This document shows, one piece after another, positions 12,807 through 22,251 of a stretch of DNA of 24,596 bases. Positions within the stretch are counted from its first letter, which is position 1; every line of letters starts with the position of its first letter. The stretch spans positions 1 through 24,596 of the forward strand of contig CAZGBM010000026.1 of the NCBI GenBank assembly GCA_964523975.1. Reading direction: 5' to 3'. Origin of the DNA: JAFGHJ01 sp964523975 (lineage in GTDB: Bacteria > Hydrothermota > UBA3072). The position numbers were made by a program, and so were the translations under genes. A model generated the notes under the pieces. That model worked only from the letters and a program-made list of their open reading frames with translations. It searched no databases and was not told the DNA's origin.

Positions 12807-13046
12807 GGCTTTGTGCCTTAGTGTCTTCGTGGCTAATATTACAAAAGGGGGTAGTTGGTGCAAAAATCACCTTGACTTGACTGACTGTTTTCATTATACT
12901 GAATATCGTAACAAAATAATGCAAATTCAAAAAGAACGGGCTTCTGGAAAAAATTTTAAGTAATATTAACATTAACTTTTTTATAAATTTTGAGGAGGTT
13001 GTTAATGAAAAAAGATAAGAAAAAAATTTCAAAAAAAACGACTAAG
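12807..13046 (+). repeat. Duplicated promoter, leader and 5' codons of the macroglobulin gene, copy B (intact)
   Basis: Direct repeat of 11119-11359. Promoter boxes, ribosome site and the encoded first 14 residues are unchanged between copies; most differences lie in the leader around 12935-12960. Confidence 0.92.
12872..12900 (+). promoter_or_regulatory. Promoter of the macroglobulin/pbpC operon
   Basis: TTGACT (12872-12877), 17-base spacer, TATACT (12895-12900). The start would be near 12907, leaving a leader of about 98 bases that ends in the GAGGAGG ribosome site (12992-12998), 6 bases before the ATG. Confidence 0.8.
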
Positions 13047-16000
13047 AAATCTAAAAAATTACCCAAGATAAAGATAGACAGGAAAAAAATTATTGAGAAA
13101 GTTAAACAAAAGAAAATATGGATTCCGGCAGCAGTTACCGCAGGGGTTATTTTAATTGCCCTTTTGCTCTACCCGAAAATAAACGAGATAAGAATGAGAA
13201 CTAAACAACCCGAAACCGGAACAGGGGCGATATCTGGAGTACTTGAAATAACATCATACGCCCCGCAGGGCGAAACTTACGGACAGGTTCAAATAAACAT
13301 AAATTTCAATAATCCTATAATACCGCTAACGACATTGAGCGATGAAACAAGAGACGCCATTTTAAGTCACTTCAGTCTAGAGCCTAAAATCGAAGGTAAA
13401 TTCAGGATTCTCGGAACCACAGGTGTGGTATTTGAACCCGAGCACAGTCTGCCGATGTCAACCCACTACATAGTAAAAATACAAAAGGGAATAAAAGATA
13501 TCTTCGGTAACACACTTGCAGAAGATTTTAGCTGGGAATTCAATACTCCCCTACCCCAAATAAGCATTAGCCCTTATAACAACTCTCACCACGTAAAACT
13601 TGACCAGGAAGTATTTATTACAAGCAATACTTCTTTGGATTTAAAATCCTTAAAAAGTAAAATAGAATTCTTCGAAACCCAAACAGAAAAAAAAGTTGCG
13701 TACGAATTCCTTGAACATGAGAAAAATCCGAAAGATAAAGAAGATATCGGAATATATCACCTGAGGTATGTTTATATGCTGAAGCCCGTAAAAGGGCTTA
13801 AAAAAGATACCGAATATACAGTTATACTCCATTCCGGTATAAATACCACAAGAGGTAATAAACCAACAGAGCAAGAATATTCTTCGACTTTCAGGACTTA
13901 TCCTCCCTTTAGTTTCATCAAAACCGGCTTCTGTGGTGAATGCGGATATAAACTTACAACGGTTCCCTATATCTCTTTCACAAATGACCCCGATTGGAAA
14001 AGCGCCGGGGCAAATATTTCTGTTTCTCCTGGTGGGGAGAAAAGTCCATTGAACGAATACTCCTGGTGCTATATAGATTATTCACTTGGTTTTAATGAAG
14101 AAGATTTAGAACCAAACACCCGATATAAAGTAAATTTAGGTTCCGGATTGATAGACATTTATGGTCAAACGCTGGAAAATCCGCAGGGCACTTCTTTTAC
14201 AACGGGAGAATTAACCCCGAAGATGTGGGGACCAAGCGGTTACCAGCTTATAACACCCAATATAGAGCCAAAACTCGGAATAAAGACTGTCAATATAAAT
14301 AAAGCCTTTTACATCATTCAGAAGCTCGACCCTAAAGATATTCTGGTAAGAGAACAACTGGCTTCTTACTACATAACAGACAAACTTATAAACAATCTGA
14401 AAGTAGATGAATCCCGTCAGGATATAAAATTAAACGAGGAAAGTGTTGGCAAAGCGTATTTCGACCTCAGCCCGCATCTGCGAGGCGGAAAATTCGGCGC
14501 GGTCGCCTACAGATTTACCTCTCCACATGTAGAATGTTACTCCGAACCAATAAGTTTCAACGGTTTAATACTGCGAACAAATATAGGGATATACACCCAG
14601 TTCCATCCTACAGGCGGTATAGTCAAATTAAATCAGCTCACCGACGGTAAACCCGTTGCTAATGCAAGAATCAAATTATACAGAGAAGACGACCTGCCGA
14701 GGCTGGAAAAAATATGGGACCTCATAACCGATAAAAATATAAACAGGATATCCCCCTGCTACGAAGGTACAACAGACGAAAAAGGAATGTTAATCCTTTC
14801 AGCCTCCGAGATGCAGAAATGCACGAAAAGAAGAACAAGCAATAAAGTATTGAACGAACTTTACCCGCCGGAGGCTGACCCTGATGATATTCTATACGAC
14901 AGCGAGCGTTTTGGCTTCGCGGAACCACCGCGCCTACTGATAATAGCAGAAAAAGACGATGACTGGACTTTTATCCATACTGAAGAGGGAGGAAATCCCT
15001 CTATCTGGGATTTCGGCATAAATCCCGATTGGGAAGCCGAACGGCCTATAAGCCTGGGAACTATATTCTCGGATCAGCAATTATACCGTCCGGGAGACAC
15101 AGTCAGATTAAAAGGCGTCTCAAGATACCTGCTTTACGGAAAACTACAAACAGGTAAAGGATTAACTTTCAAAATAAAACTCAGGGACCCTCATGGAGGA
15201 GAAAAAGAAATTGAAAATGTTAAAGTCAACGAATTCGGTACTTTCGATTTCGAAATATCAACGAAAGAAGAACAGCCGCTCGGGTCTTATTATATAACTG
15301 CTGAAAACACAAAACATAATTTAAGATTCCATGGTAATTTCAGACTGGCTGAATTCAGAGTTCCGGAATTCGAAGTTAACCTTGATATCAACAAGAAAAT
15401 AATCACTGCCGAAGAACCATTTAAGATTTCATGGGAAGGAAAATACTATTTCGGAGCACCTATGGCAGAAGCAACTGCTTCCCTCAATATAACCCGCAGA
15501 AAAACGTACTTCACACCAAAAGGGTGGGAAGATTTTTACTTTGGGATTCCCGGTTATCTGCTTGAACAACAATCTTCCATTAGCGGAACTTATCTGCGTG
15601 AAACGATTAAACTGAATGAAGAAGGCAAGGCGTCCAAAACTATAACTCTAGGGCGCGATGACGTTCCGTACCACATGACTTATCTTTGTGATGTAGAGGT
15701 TACGGACGTTTCGAACCAAACTTCTTCCGCGAATAAAAGCATCACGGTCTTAACCGATAAACGACTTATCGGCATAAAACTCGACGACTGGATAATCGCA
15801 GCAAAAGATACCTTGAAGGCAAATATTATAGTATCGTCACCCGAAGGGGAAGCTTTAGCAGGAATACCCATTACAGCTAAACTGATAAAAAGAGAATATC
15901 ATTCCGTAAAAACAAAAACCCCGGAAGGTAAATTCAGAGTAGAAAATACAATGGTAAAAAAAGTGGTAAGTTCCAGAGAAACAATAAGTGCCAACACACC

Positions 16001-18944
16001 TAAAGAATTGACTTTTTCACCCGAAGAAGCGGGTTCATATTTTGTATTTGCGGAACTCAAAGACAAACCAAACAGCGGGACATCTGCCGCAGCCTCGATA
16101 TGGGTAGCCGGAGAAAGCTACGTTCCCTGGGAAGAAACGGGCGAAGATAAACTGGAAATAATAATGGATAAAGAAGAATACAAAGTCGGAGATACCGCAC
16201 AGGCTTTTATCAAGTCCCCCTTCCCTAATTCAGAACTATTCATAACGGTCTGCCGAGAAAAGATATTCATCAAAGACTCAAAGGAAATCAAAGGAGGCGG
16301 ATTCACTTATAGTTTCAAAGTAACCGAAGATATGCTTCCGAATGCTTATGTGGGAGCAGTACTTTACCGCCTCGGAGAACCTATCGTTCCCGTGGAAGAA
16401 GAAACCGGAAAACATATGGAAAAAATAGGCTTTACGGGCTTCAAAGTTTCGGTGTCCGATAAATATCTAAACGTAAAAATTACTCCATCGAGCAAGAAAC
16501 TCCGACCGGCAGAAGAATTAGACGTCGACATTAAAGTTACACGAACGGACAAAAAAGGACACCGGAGTGAATTGACAGTTATGGTTGTGGATGAGGCTGT
16601 TCTCTCCTTAACGGGATATACGCCACCGGACCTTGTCAATATCGTTTACAGCTATAGAGGACTATCCGCAAGAATTACCGACAACCGTCCGTTCATAATA
16701 ACGAAAGAAGAATTGATGCAAAAGGGTTTCGGTTACGGAGGAGGAGCCGAAGCAATGAGAATTGCGGGACCGGTCGTACGGAAAAAGTTCTTGAAATTAG
16801 CCTATTACGACCCGAACCTCGTAACGGATAAAGACGGGCATGCTCACTTCCGCTTTAAACTTCCCGATAATCTAACGACATGGAGAATAATGGTCGTTGC
16901 TGTAGGCAAAGATAATCTCTTCGGATACGAAGACGAAAAAGTTGTCGCAACTCAGCCTTTCGTACTGCGTCCAGTTTTACCGAGATTTGCAAGAATCGGG
17001 GACAAATTCAACGCGGGAGTCGCAATTACAAATTCAACGGAAGGAGAAGGTACGGTTAAAGTATCGGCTGAACTTTCCGGAAAATCGATAATACTCAAAC
17101 AAACTGACTCGCAGACAAACGAAACTGCCTTAAAAAAAGGACAGTCAAAAACGATTCTCTTCCCGTTCGAAGCAGTCAAAAAAGGAGAATCGAAATTGAA
17201 ATTTATCTCCTATTTTACCGGCACATTCGGAGGCAAAGAAATAAAAGAATCCGATGCAGTAGAGATTTCACTCAACATTCAAGAACTGCTTGCAACGGAG
17301 ACAGTGGTAGCGGTGGGAGAAACGAAAGAAAAAGCCAGTCAGGCTATAAAGGTCGATAAAAGCGTAAGGAAAGATATGGGAGGACTCTCACTCACTCTTT
17401 CCAGTACAGCTTTAACCAACATCGGAGAAGGAGCAAAATACCTCGTAGAATACCCGTACGGATGCCTGGAACAGACTTCGAGTAAACTCCTTGCTCTCGT
17501 TCAACTCAAATATCTTTCCGATAAATACGGATTCGAACTTGAAGCTGTAAAACCCGTAGACAAAGTGATAGAAGCAAATATCAAGAAAATCCTTTTGATG
17601 CAGAATTACGACGGCGGATTCAAATTTTGGCCTACGAGTTCCACGTCGGACTGTTTCTTGTCACCGGATGTAGCCTACCTCTTCAAAAGATGCAAAGAAT
17701 TGGGATATAAAATTCCCGAAGAAGCAATGAACAATTTGCTGGTATTCCTGGAAAACACGTTGAGAAATCCATGTCATCCATTTTTCACCTGGAAATCTTT
17801 AGCGGAATATAGAATAAACATTCTGCTTGGTATGCATTACCTTGGTAAAACCGACGAAACTTACTTCGAAGAATACTTCAACCGCAGAAAAGAATTGAGT
17901 TTTGGAGCGCAAATCAGCCTCGCATACCTGCTTTACCAATCGCCAAAATGGGAAAAAGAAGCGCGTACTCTATTAAAAGAAATCAAAAACGGAATGTTCG
18001 TTACAGCACAAACGGCACATTTCGAAAGCCCTAAAGACCTGCCTCCATCATGGCTATTTATGTACTCACCGATAATTACAACGTCAGAAGCAATCAAGCT
18101 CTTCCTTGCCATGGAACCTGAAAGTGAATATATATCGAAATTCGCACGTTATATACTCAACGCAAGGAAAAACGGAAGATGGCGTTACACGTACGAAAAC
18201 GCCAAAGCCATAGACGCTCTCGTGGAAATTTCTCTTACAAGAGAAGCAGAACCTCCGAAATACTCGGCAGATATTTTAATTGCAGGAGAAAAGGTTCTGA
18301 CACATATGTTCAAAGGCTACGAATATAAACCTTTCGAGGAATTCTTACCCATAACGAAATTACCGGACGGAACGAGTAAAATCGATATTTCCAAAAAAGG
18401 TCAGGGTTACCTTTACTATGTTTTATCCTACTCATACAGACTGAAGGGAGCCGCGGGTTCACGAAACGAGGGTCTTACGATAAAAAGAACGATTAAAAAT
18501 TCGAATACAGGTAAGCTCATTGGGGAATATGCGACCCAGCCGCTCGAACCCGTGCGGGTTAAAGCAGGAGATATTCTCGAAGTCGAGCTCGAGTTCAAAG
18601 TCAATCAGACTTCTTACCATCTCGTAATCGATGACCCCATTCCTTCCGGACTCGAAGCTATAGATGCTTCTCTGAAAACAACCTCGATACGATATGATAT
18701 CAAATCACAGGAAAGCGTTACCAGAAGAAGTTCATGGAACCCGATAAACCACACCGAACTACGAGACGATAGAGTTGCTCTCTTCGCAGATATGGTAAAT
18801 CCCGGAATATATAAGTATAAATATCTGCTCCGAGCCACTACATCCGGGTATTTCCTCTGGCCTTTTGCAAAAGTAAGTCTGATGTACGAACCGGAACAGT
18901 TTGGTACATGTAGCGAGGGATATATAGAAATATCGAATGAGTGA
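13005..18944 (+). CDS. yfhM: Bacterial alpha-2-macroglobulin (YfhM-like, thioester type)
   Basis: A 1979-residue envelope protein that traps attacking proteases; a protease cleaves the bait region and the thioester then binds it covalently. The ATG at 13005 is chosen over upstream TTG because GAGGAGG lies 6 bases before it. A lysine-rich cytoplasmic tail (1-41) is followed by one membrane helix (about 42-61); there is no lipobox, so it is anchored by a signal-anchor rather than as the lipoprotein known from E. coli. Then come an Ig-like N-terminal region, MG domains (LYRPGDTVRLKGVSRY is the MG2-type motif; ADGHA-like KDGHAHFRFKLPDNLTTWR is the A2M domain signature) and the thioester YGCLEQTSSKLLAL with C1487 and Q1490, followed by the alpha/alpha toroid (QNYDGGFKFWP). 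A CGEC pair lies near residue 309. pbpC follows after 60 bases, the standard pairing. It is longer than E. coli YfhM (about 1650). Confidence 0.95.
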   Translation: MKKDKKKISKKTTKKSKKLPKIKIDRKKIIEKVKQKKIWIPAAVTAGVILIALLLYPKINEIRMRTKQPETGTGAISGVLEITSYAPQGETYGQVQININFNNPIIPLTTLSDETRDAILSHFSLEPKIEGKFRILGTTGVVFEPEHSLPMSTHYIVKIQKGIKDIFGNTLAEDFSWEFNTPLPQISISPYNNSHHVKLDQEVFITSNTSLDLKSLKSKIEFFETQTEKKVAYEFLEHEKNPKDKEDIGIYHLRYVYMLKPVKGLKKDTEYTVILHSGINTTRGNKPTEQEYSSTFRTYPPFSFIKTGFCGECGYKLTTVPYISFTNDPDWKSAGANISVSPGGEKSPLNEYSWCYIDYSLGFNEEDLEPNTRYKVNLGSGLIDIYGQTLENPQGTSFTTGELTPKMWGPSGYQLITPNIEPKLGIKTVNINKAFYIIQKLDPKDILVREQLASYYITDKLINNLKVDESRQDIKLNEESVGKAYFDLSPHLRGGKFGAVAYRFTSPHVECYSEPISFNGLILRTNIGIYTQFHPTGGIVKLNQLTDGKPVANARIKLYREDDLPRLEKIWDLITDKNINRISPCYEGTTDEKGMLILSASEMQKCTKRRTSNKVLNELYPPEADPDDILYDSERFGFAEPPRLLIIAEKDDDWTFIHTEEGGNPSIWDFGINPDWEAERPISLGTIFSDQQLYRPGDTVRLKGVSRYLLYGKLQTGKGLTFKIKLRDPHGGEKEIENVKVNEFGTFDFEISTKEEQPLGSYYITAENTKHNLRFHGNFRLAEFRVPEFEVNLDINKKIITAEEPFKISWEGKYYFGAPMAEATASLNITRRKTYFTPKGWEDFYFGIPGYLLEQQSSISGTYLRETIKLNEEGKASKTITLGRDDVPYHMTYLCDVEVTDVSNQTSSANKSITVLTDKRLIGIKLDDWIIAAKDTLKANIIVSSPEGEALAGIPITAKLIKREYHSVKTKTPEGKFRVENTMVKKVVSSRETISANTPKELTFSPEEAGSYFVFAELKDKPNSGTSAAASIWVAGESYVPWEETGEDKLEIIMDKEEYKVGDTAQAFIKSPFPNSELFITVCREKIFIKDSKEIKGGGFTYSFKVTEDMLPNAYVGAVLYRLGEPIVPVEEETGKHMEKIGFTGFKVSVSDKYLNVKITPSSKKLRPAEELDVDIKVTRTDKKGHRSELTVMVVDEAVLSLTGYTPPDLVNIVYSYRGLSARITDNRPFIITKEELMQKGFGYGGGAEAMRIAGPVVRKKFLKLAYYDPNLVTDKDGHAHFRFKLPDNLTTWRIMVVAVGKDNLFGYEDEKVVATQPFVLRPVLPRFARIGDKFNAGVAITNSTEGEGTVKVSAELSGKSIILKQTDSQTNETALKKGQSKTILFPFEAVKKGESKLKFISYFTGTFGGKEIKESDAVEISLNIQELLATETVVAVGETKEKASQAIKVDKSVRKDMGGLSLTLSSTALTNIGEGAKYLVEYPYGCLEQTSSKLLALVQLKYLSDKYGFELEAVKPVDKVIEANIKKILLMQNYDGGFKFWPTSSTSDCFLSPDVAYLFKRCKELGYKIPEEAMNNLLVFLENTLRNPCHPFFTWKSLAEYRINILLGMHYLGKTDETYFEEYFNRRKELSFGAQISLAYLLYQSPKWEKEARTLLKEIKNGMFVTAQTAHFESPKDLPPSWLFMYSPIITTSEAIKLFLAMEPESEYISKFARYILNARKNGRWRYTYENAKAIDALVEISLTREAEPPKYSADILIAGEKVLTHMFKGYEYKPFEEFLPITKLPDGTSKIDISKKGQGYLYYVLSYSYRLKGAAGSRNEGLTIKRTIKNSNTGKLIGEYATQPLEPVRVKAGDILEVELEFKVNQTSYHLVIDDPIPSGLEAIDASLKTTSIRYDIKSQESVTRRSSWNPINHTELRDDRVALFADMVNPGIYKYKYLLRATTSGYFLWPFAKVSLMYEPEQFGTCSEGYIEISNE

Positions 18945-18956
18945 AAAATGATAAAT

Positions 18957-19045
18957 AAGCTCTTCGCTTTTGGCTGTTGGCTTTTAGCTCTTTAATAAAA
19001 CCTTATGAAAGCTAACCCCAAAAAGCTAATAGCTAATGGCTTCAA
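18957..19045. repeat. Imperfect inverted repeat around the pbpC start codon
   Basis: Left arm words GCTTTTGGCTGTTGGCTTTT (18966-18985) and AGCTCTTT face right arm words AAAGCTAA (19008-19015) and AAAAGCTAATAGCTAATGGC (19021-19040). The pbpC ATG (19005) lies between the arms, so the first dozen codons of pbpC come from repeat-like sequence. Confidence 0.5.
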
Positions 19046-21314
19046 TAATCTGGTTCTCTTCGGATGTTTGATTATATTCATTCTCGGCTTTCGTCTTACA
19101 CCTTATCTTGTTCCAATCAGAGAGAAGGACCTCGAGAAAGAGAGTTTCCATTCTATAAAATTCTATGATAGAAATGGAATCCTCCTACAAGAAGTTCTAT
19201 CCGAGAATTCGAGCCGCTCGATACACACGGACTTCGATAAAGTCTCTCCGTATTCCATCCAAGCGATTATAGCTTCAGAAGACAAAAACTTCTACTCTCA
19301 TAACGGCATCGATTATAAAGCGATATGTAGAGCAGCATGGCAGAATATCAAACATAAAAAAGTCGTATCCGGTGCATCGACAATAACCCTGCAGCTTGCA
19401 AGAATGATGCGACCCGGAAAAAGAACGTTGTTTAAAAAAACAAAAGAAGCGTACTTTGCGTATCGTCTGGAAGCGGGACTCGGTAAAGAGAAAATCCTTG
19501 AAGCTTACATCAACAGGATACCGATGGGAGGAAACTTATACGGCATAGAAGCAGGTTCAAAAGCTTACTTCGGTATATCATCTTCGGATTTAACTCTGGC
19601 ACAGGCTTCTTTTCTGGCTTCCATTCCCAATTCTCCTACCCGCCTGAACCCGTATAAAAATTTAGAAGACATCAGGAAACGCCAGAAATACGTTCTACAA
19701 GAAATGGTTAAACAAAATCTTATAGACGAAGAAAGAATCGATAGAATACTCAAAGAAGACATTTCCCTGCGGCCGCAAACGGCATCTTTTCTTGCGCCGC
19801 ATTTCGTTTTTACTCTCCTCGAAGAATTGCCCGAAAACGCGCAAAACGTCAAGGTAACCGTCGACCTCGAATTACAGAAAATGGTTCAGGAACAGACAAA
19901 CAGGGTGGTAAAGGCTCTCGAATTCTTTAACGTTACCAACGCAGCTGCCATATTGCTCGATAATTTCACAGGCGAAGTCCTTGCATATGCAGGTTCGGCA
20001 GATTTTTTCGACACCGAACACGAAGGAGAATTTGACGCGGTGAGAGCTTTGCGTCAGCCAGGTTCGACCTTAAAACCTTTTCTTTATATACTGGCTTTCG
20101 AAGACGGGTTTACACCCCGAACCGTGGTTCCGGACATACCGACTTACTATAAGATGCCTACTGGGATATACTGTCCGAAGAATTACTCCGAAGATTTCTA
20201 CGGTCCGGTAAGAGTAAGAGAAGCTCTGGCGAATTCTCTCAATGTACCAGCTATCAGAGTTCTCACCAAAACAGGTATAGATAGATTCCTGAATCGCCTC
20301 AAAGAATATGGATTCAATTCCCTGGACAGAAATGCGGATTATTACGGCGTCGGACTTGTACTCGGAGGAGGAGAAGTATCACTGTTTGAACTGGCAAGAG
20401 CATATATGTGTCTGGCACGCGAAGGGAGTTTCATTCCCATCAAAGAAATCCTTGAAATCGACGGAGAAGAAAAGAAAAACCCGGAACCAAAAGAAAACAT
20501 ATCTACGCCCGAGTTCAATTATCTGATAACCGATATCTTAAGCGACAAATTCGCCCGTACTCCTGAATTCGGATTCAGTTGCGTCCTGAATTTTCCATTC
20601 CCATGCGCGGTCAAAACAGGTACTTCATTCCGCTTCTGCGATAACTGGACTGTGGGATTCACCGAGGATTACACCCTGGCTGTCTGGGTGGGTAACTTTG
20701 ACCATACACCTATGCAGAAAGTCTCAGGCGTATCCGGAGCCGGACCTCTTTTTGCAAATATTATGTACCAGCTTTACGGCAAAAAAGACTGGCCGGAGAA
20801 GAAGCCATTACCGGAAGAACTCATCAGAGTTCCTGTCTGCCCTCTCTCGGGTAAAAAACCAAACAGTAATTGTCCTTCTTCGATAGAAGAAATAATACCC
20901 AAAAAGAGCCTTGCTTCATATTATAAAGACAGCTGCGACATGCATACTCTCGATAAAGGAAAAGTTTATACGGTTTTACCGGGCAAATATAAACAGTGGG
21001 CACAAGGATTTGAAGCGAAAAATCCCTCCAACAAAATAAGAAAAGATGAACGGTTCAAAATAATCCGGCCGCAGGAAGGAGCAATTTTCTACAGATTATC
21101 GAATGTTAAGCCGGAATACCAGTCCATAAAAATAGAACTTACAACTACCGAAAAAGAAGAAAAGGTAAACTGGTTTTTAAACGGTAAAAAATTAAAAGAA
21201 ACCTGTAAGGAACATAACTTCCTGTGGCAGATAAAACCAGGGCAATACTGCCTTCAAGCTAAATCAGGTAAAGATAAAAATTTATCAAGTAGCATCAATT
21301 TCATTGTAAAATAA
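19005..21314 (+). CDS. pbpC: Penicillin-binding protein 1C
   Basis: A 769-residue bifunctional peptidoglycan synthase. A short cytoplasmic tail and one membrane helix (about 15-36) lead to a GT51 glycosyltransferase domain (catalytic E92 in IIASEDKNFYSHNGID; second block GASTITLQLARMM, 123-135; RIPMGGNLYGIEAGS, 171-185), then a transpeptidase domain with S354-T-L-K357, SLN (411-413) and KTGT (537-540). A linker with cysteines and histidine (VCPLSGKKPNSNCP ... CDMH) and a C-terminal BiPBP_C-type Ig-like domain (about 673-769) are typical of PBP1C. It follows the macroglobulin gene by 60 bases and is probably in its operon; the pair is thought to repair the wall and trap proteases when the envelope is breached. 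No Shine-Dalgarno sequence is seen before the ATG, which lies in a repeat. Confidence 0.95.
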   Translation: MKANPKKLIANGFNNLVLFGCLIIFILGFRLTPYLVPIREKDLEKESFHSIKFYDRNGILLQEVLSENSSRSIHTDFDKVSPYSIQAIIASEDKNFYSHNGIDYKAICRAAWQNIKHKKVVSGASTITLQLARMMRPGKRTLFKKTKEAYFAYRLEAGLGKEKILEAYINRIPMGGNLYGIEAGSKAYFGISSSDLTLAQASFLASIPNSPTRLNPYKNLEDIRKRQKYVLQEMVKQNLIDEERIDRILKEDISLRPQTASFLAPHFVFTLLEELPENAQNVKVTVDLELQKMVQEQTNRVVKALEFFNVTNAAAILLDNFTGEVLAYAGSADFFDTEHEGEFDAVRALRQPGSTLKPFLYILAFEDGFTPRTVVPDIPTYYKMPTGIYCPKNYSEDFYGPVRVREALANSLNVPAIRVLTKTGIDRFLNRLKEYGFNSLDRNADYYGVGLVLGGGEVSLFELARAYMCLAREGSFIPIKEILEIDGEEKKNPEPKENISTPEFNYLITDILSDKFARTPEFGFSCVLNFPFPCAVKTGTSFRFCDNWTVGFTEDYTLAVWVGNFDHTPMQKVSGVSGAGPLFANIMYQLYGKKDWPEKKPLPEELIRVPVCPLSGKKPNSNCPSSIEEIIPKKSLASYYKDSCDMHTLDKGKVYTVLPGKYKQWAQGFEAKNPSNKIRKDERFKIIRPQEGAIFYRLSNVKPEYQSIKIELTTTEKEEKVNWFLNGKKLKETCKEHNFLWQIKPGQYCLQAKSGKDKNLSSSINFIVK

Positions 21315-21337
21315 AAATATCTTCCTCAAAAAACTTA

Positions 21338-21365
21338 TTGACATTCCCGACAAATTCGTTACTCT
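21338..21365 (+). promoter_or_regulatory. Possible promoter of the fumarase genes
   Basis: A perfect TTGACA (21338-21343) lies in the 67-base gap after pbpC, but the best -10 match at 16 bases is only TACTCT (21360-21365); a better TATATT (21367-21372) is too far (23 bases). Start codon ATG at 21382 has no ribosome site, so the leader would be very short. Confidence 0.35.
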
Positions 21366-21381
21366 GTATATTGAAATCAAG

Positions 21382-22251
21382 ATGGCAAAGATAAGTAAAA
21401 AAAATATCGAAGAAATACTGATGGAAGCAATCGAGCAAGCTGAGACAGAATTGCCGAAGGATGTTATACAAGCTTCGAAAAAAGCGGCAACCAAAGAAAA
21501 AGGTCTTGCTAAGATACAGCTGGAAGCAATCCTGGAAAACATTAAAATTGCTTCCAAATACGGAATTCCGATGTGTCAGGATACAGGGATGATGACATTT
21601 TATATAGAGACAGGCGCTGAATTCAAATATCTTGCCGATTTAAAGGAAATAATAGAAAGTGCGGTAAAAAGAGCAACAAAAGAGATACCTCTCAGGCCAA
21701 ATACTGTTAATCCCTTTACAGGAAAAAATCCAGGAGATAATACGGGGATAAATATCCCCTATATAACATGGGAAATCACATCAGGAAAAGAATGTACTAT
21801 ACATATAATACCTAAGGGAGGAGGCTCGGAAAACATGAGTAAGCTATGGATGCTAAATCCGGGCAAAGGACTAACTGAGTTTAAAAAACTTATTGTAGAG
21901 CATATAGTAAAAGCCGGAGGTAAACCCTGTCCTCCAACAATCGTTGGAATCGGTATCGGAGGAGGTTCCGATATATGTATGCAACTCGCAAAAAAAGCAC
22001 TTTTACGTAAAATCGGCGAGCGTCACACCGAAAAAAAAGTAGCAAAAATGGAAGAAGAATTGCTGGCACTTATAAACAAAACAGGTGTGGGACCAATGGG
22101 AATAGGAGGAAAAACCACTGCTCTCGATGTACATATAGAATACGCACATCGTCATCCCGCATCGTTCCCGGTAGGCTTGGTTTTACAATGCTGGGCTAAT
22201 AGAAGAAAAACAATCAAATTCACGAAAAACGGTTCCATAAAAATTATATAA
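21382..22251 (+). CDS. Class I fumarate hydratase, alpha subunit (TtdA/FumA N-terminal type)
   Basis: A 289-residue subunit of the oxygen-sensitive [4Fe-4S] fumarase that interconverts fumarate and malate. The expected iron-sulfur ligands are C65 (GIPMCQDTGMMTFYIE), C183 (GKPCPPTIVGIGIGGGSD) and C270 (LQCWANRR); other blocks are LRPNTVNPFTGKNPGDNTG (104-122), IPKGGGSENMS (143-153) and GGKTTALDVHIEYAHRHPA (242-260). The beta subunit follows with its ATG overlapping the stop by one base. The family also contains L-tartrate dehydratase; with malic enzyme next door, fumarase is more likely. Start ATG lacks a Shine-Dalgarno sequence. Confidence 0.93.
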   Translation: MAKISKKNIEEILMEAIEQAETELPKDVIQASKKAATKEKGLAKIQLEAILENIKIASKYGIPMCQDTGMMTFYIETGAEFKYLADLKEIIESAVKRATKEIPLRPNTVNPFTGKNPGDNTGINIPYITWEITSGKECTIHIIPKGGGSENMSKLWMLNPGKGLTEFKKLIVEHIVKAGGKPCPPTIVGIGIGGGSDICMQLAKKALLRKIGERHTEKKVAKMEEELLALINKTGVGPMGIGGKTTALDVHIEYAHRHPASFPVGLVLQCWANRRKTIKFTKNGSIKII

